Position numbers and translations under genes: made by a program
The notes under the pieces: model-generated
The model's database searches: none
Told to the model about the DNA's origin: nothing
Seen by the model: the letters and a program-made list of their open reading frames with translations, nothing else
Source: JAGVVZ01 sp964373165
Lineage (GTDB): Archaea; Aenigmatarchaeota; Aenigmatarchaeia; CG10238-14
Direction: 5' to 3'
DNA: 14,643 nt
Assembly (NCBI GenBank): GCA_964373165.1
Contig: CAYJTF010000022.1
Location: 1-14,643, forward strand
Shown: positions 14,065 to 14,643 of the stretch, piece after piece
How positions within the stretch are numbered: the stretch's first letter is position 1
Layout of the letters: each line of letters opens with the position of its first letter

Positions 14065-14643
14065 ATGAGAAGATATCTAGTGAAAGTGCTTGAGAATATT
14101 GCCGTAACCCCGACAGTTAATTTAATTCGATTAAAGTTTAATGAAGGTGATGAATTTGAATTTAAAGCAGGTCAATTCATTTCTGTTTTTGTAGATAAAA
14201 ACAATAACAAAATAGTAAAACCATACTCCATTTCAAGTTCCCAAAAAGAAAAGAAGTATATTGAACTCTGTATAAAAAGAGTTCAGGATGGATACGCATC
14301 TAATTTTCTATGTGACATAAAGCCCGGAACAGAATTAATGGTATTTGGTCCAAATGGCCATTTCAATTTACATGAACCTATTGACAGTGATGTTATATTT
14401 GTTGCTACAGGATCTGGTATATCTCCATTCAGGCCCATGATAGAAGCATTGCTTGATATGAATTTAAGTTATGACGTGTGGTTATTCTTTGGTGTTAGGA
14501 ATGAAGAGGAAATAATATACAAAAAAGAGCTTGAAGAGTTGGCGAAAAAACACAAAAACTTTCACTGCATAATTACATTATCACGGCCTTCCTCATTATG
14601 GAAAGGAGAAAGGGGGCATGTGCAAGAAGCTATTAAGAAATAT
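14065..14643 (+). CDS. Ferredoxin-NADP+ reductase-like flavoprotein (3' end outside window)
   Basis: The first 193 residues of an FNR-superfamily oxidoreductase, which passes electrons between NAD(P)H and a one-electron carrier through FAD. The FAD domain shows FKAGQFISVFV (33-43), KPYSISSS (52-59; the usual RxYS with Lys for Arg), DGYASNFL (75-82) and GTELMVFGPNGHF (88-100). The NAD(P) domain begins at VIFVATGSGISPFRPMI (110-126), and LFFGVRNEEEIIY follows. No stop is reached. GGTG (14055-14058) lies 6 nt before the ATG, and an AT-rich stretch (about 14013-14027) may be the TATA box. It may be a stand-alone FNR or a subunit such as the SudB/NfnA-type or a hydrogenase gamma subunit; a C-terminal iron-sulfur motif, if present, is beyond the window. 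Confidence 0.88.
   Translation, partial: MRRYLVKVLENIAVTPTVNLIRLKFNEGDEFEFKAGQFISVFVDKNNNKIVKPYSISSSQKEKKYIELCIKRVQDGYASNFLCDIKPGTELMVFGPNGHFNLHEPIDSDVIFVATGSGISPFRPMIEALLDMNLSYDVWLFFGVRNEEEIIYKKELEELAKKHKNFHCIITLSRPSSLWKGERGHVQEAIKKY

Noticed and set aside
1..14643. tRNA, rRNA, CRISPR array or insertion sequence.
   Set aside because: No cloverleaf with a TTCRA-type loop, no ribosomal sequence, no regularly spaced repeats and no transposase motif were seen by eye. A covariance-model scan was not possible.

Overview
The window is archaeal. It carries a PCNA sliding clamp, the archaeal/eukaryal type of initiation factor 5B (aIF5B, not bacterial IF2), an RPA/Stn1-like OB-fold protein, a PGF-pre-PGF surface protein and a COG1361-type cell-surface protein. 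TATA-like boxes sit about 26 nt upstream of many start codons. The DNA is AT-rich and tightly packed, with tail-to-tail stops that touch or overlap, and there is a 10-N scaffold gap. This fits a metagenome-assembled small-genome archaeon, plausibly DPANN. That placement is inference; the window contains no rRNA.

Layout. 1-1141: 3' part of a membrane-anchored surface protein (+). 1221-2978: infB/aIF5B (-). 3034-3977: an unrecognised protein, then a small membrane-anchored SAM methyltransferase (+). 4022-4759: a FabG-like SDR (+), tail to tail with an NSS-family sodium symporter (4760-6085, -). 6161-7138: a DUF3419/BtaA-like protein (+), tail to tail with a three-gene minus-strand cluster (7135-9096) that reads OB-fold protein, PCNA, SPL-type radical SAM enzyme. 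9247-12173: an overlapping plus-strand operon of MacB/FtsX permease, LolD-like ATPase and COG1361 surface protein. 12190-12462: a winged-helix regulator (-). 12495-12504: assembly gap. 12554-13771: a GT2 glycosyltransferase (+). 13888-13932: a tiny Lys/Arg/Ala-rich peptide gene with its own promoter and terminator. 14065 to the window end: the 5' part of a ferredoxin-NADP+ reductase-like flavoprotein.

Main discovery. The infB reading frame is interrupted inside the codons of its P-loop (GHVDHGKT) by 27 nt containing an in-frame TAG. These 27 nt and their flanks fold into an archaeal bulge-helix-bulge (BHB) splicing motif: a 6-bp inner stem (UUAGUU/AACUAA), a 3-nt bulge on each side, and a 4-bp central helix (UCGG/CCGA). 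Cutting each bulge after its second nucleotide removes exactly 27 nt and restores MVIRQPIVSVLGH-VDHGKTS, the canonical aIF5B N-terminus. This is a strong candidate for a very short protein-coding archaeal intron, spliced by the tRNA-splicing endonuclease and ligase, in an essential translation gene. A gene finder that ignores it would start the protein inside the intron and lose the P-loop glycine.

Other points of note are an A/T element shared by two divergent genes (2995-3010), a 12-bp inverted repeat in the divergent OB-PCNA / MacB promoter region, and the free-standing basic micro-peptide gene.
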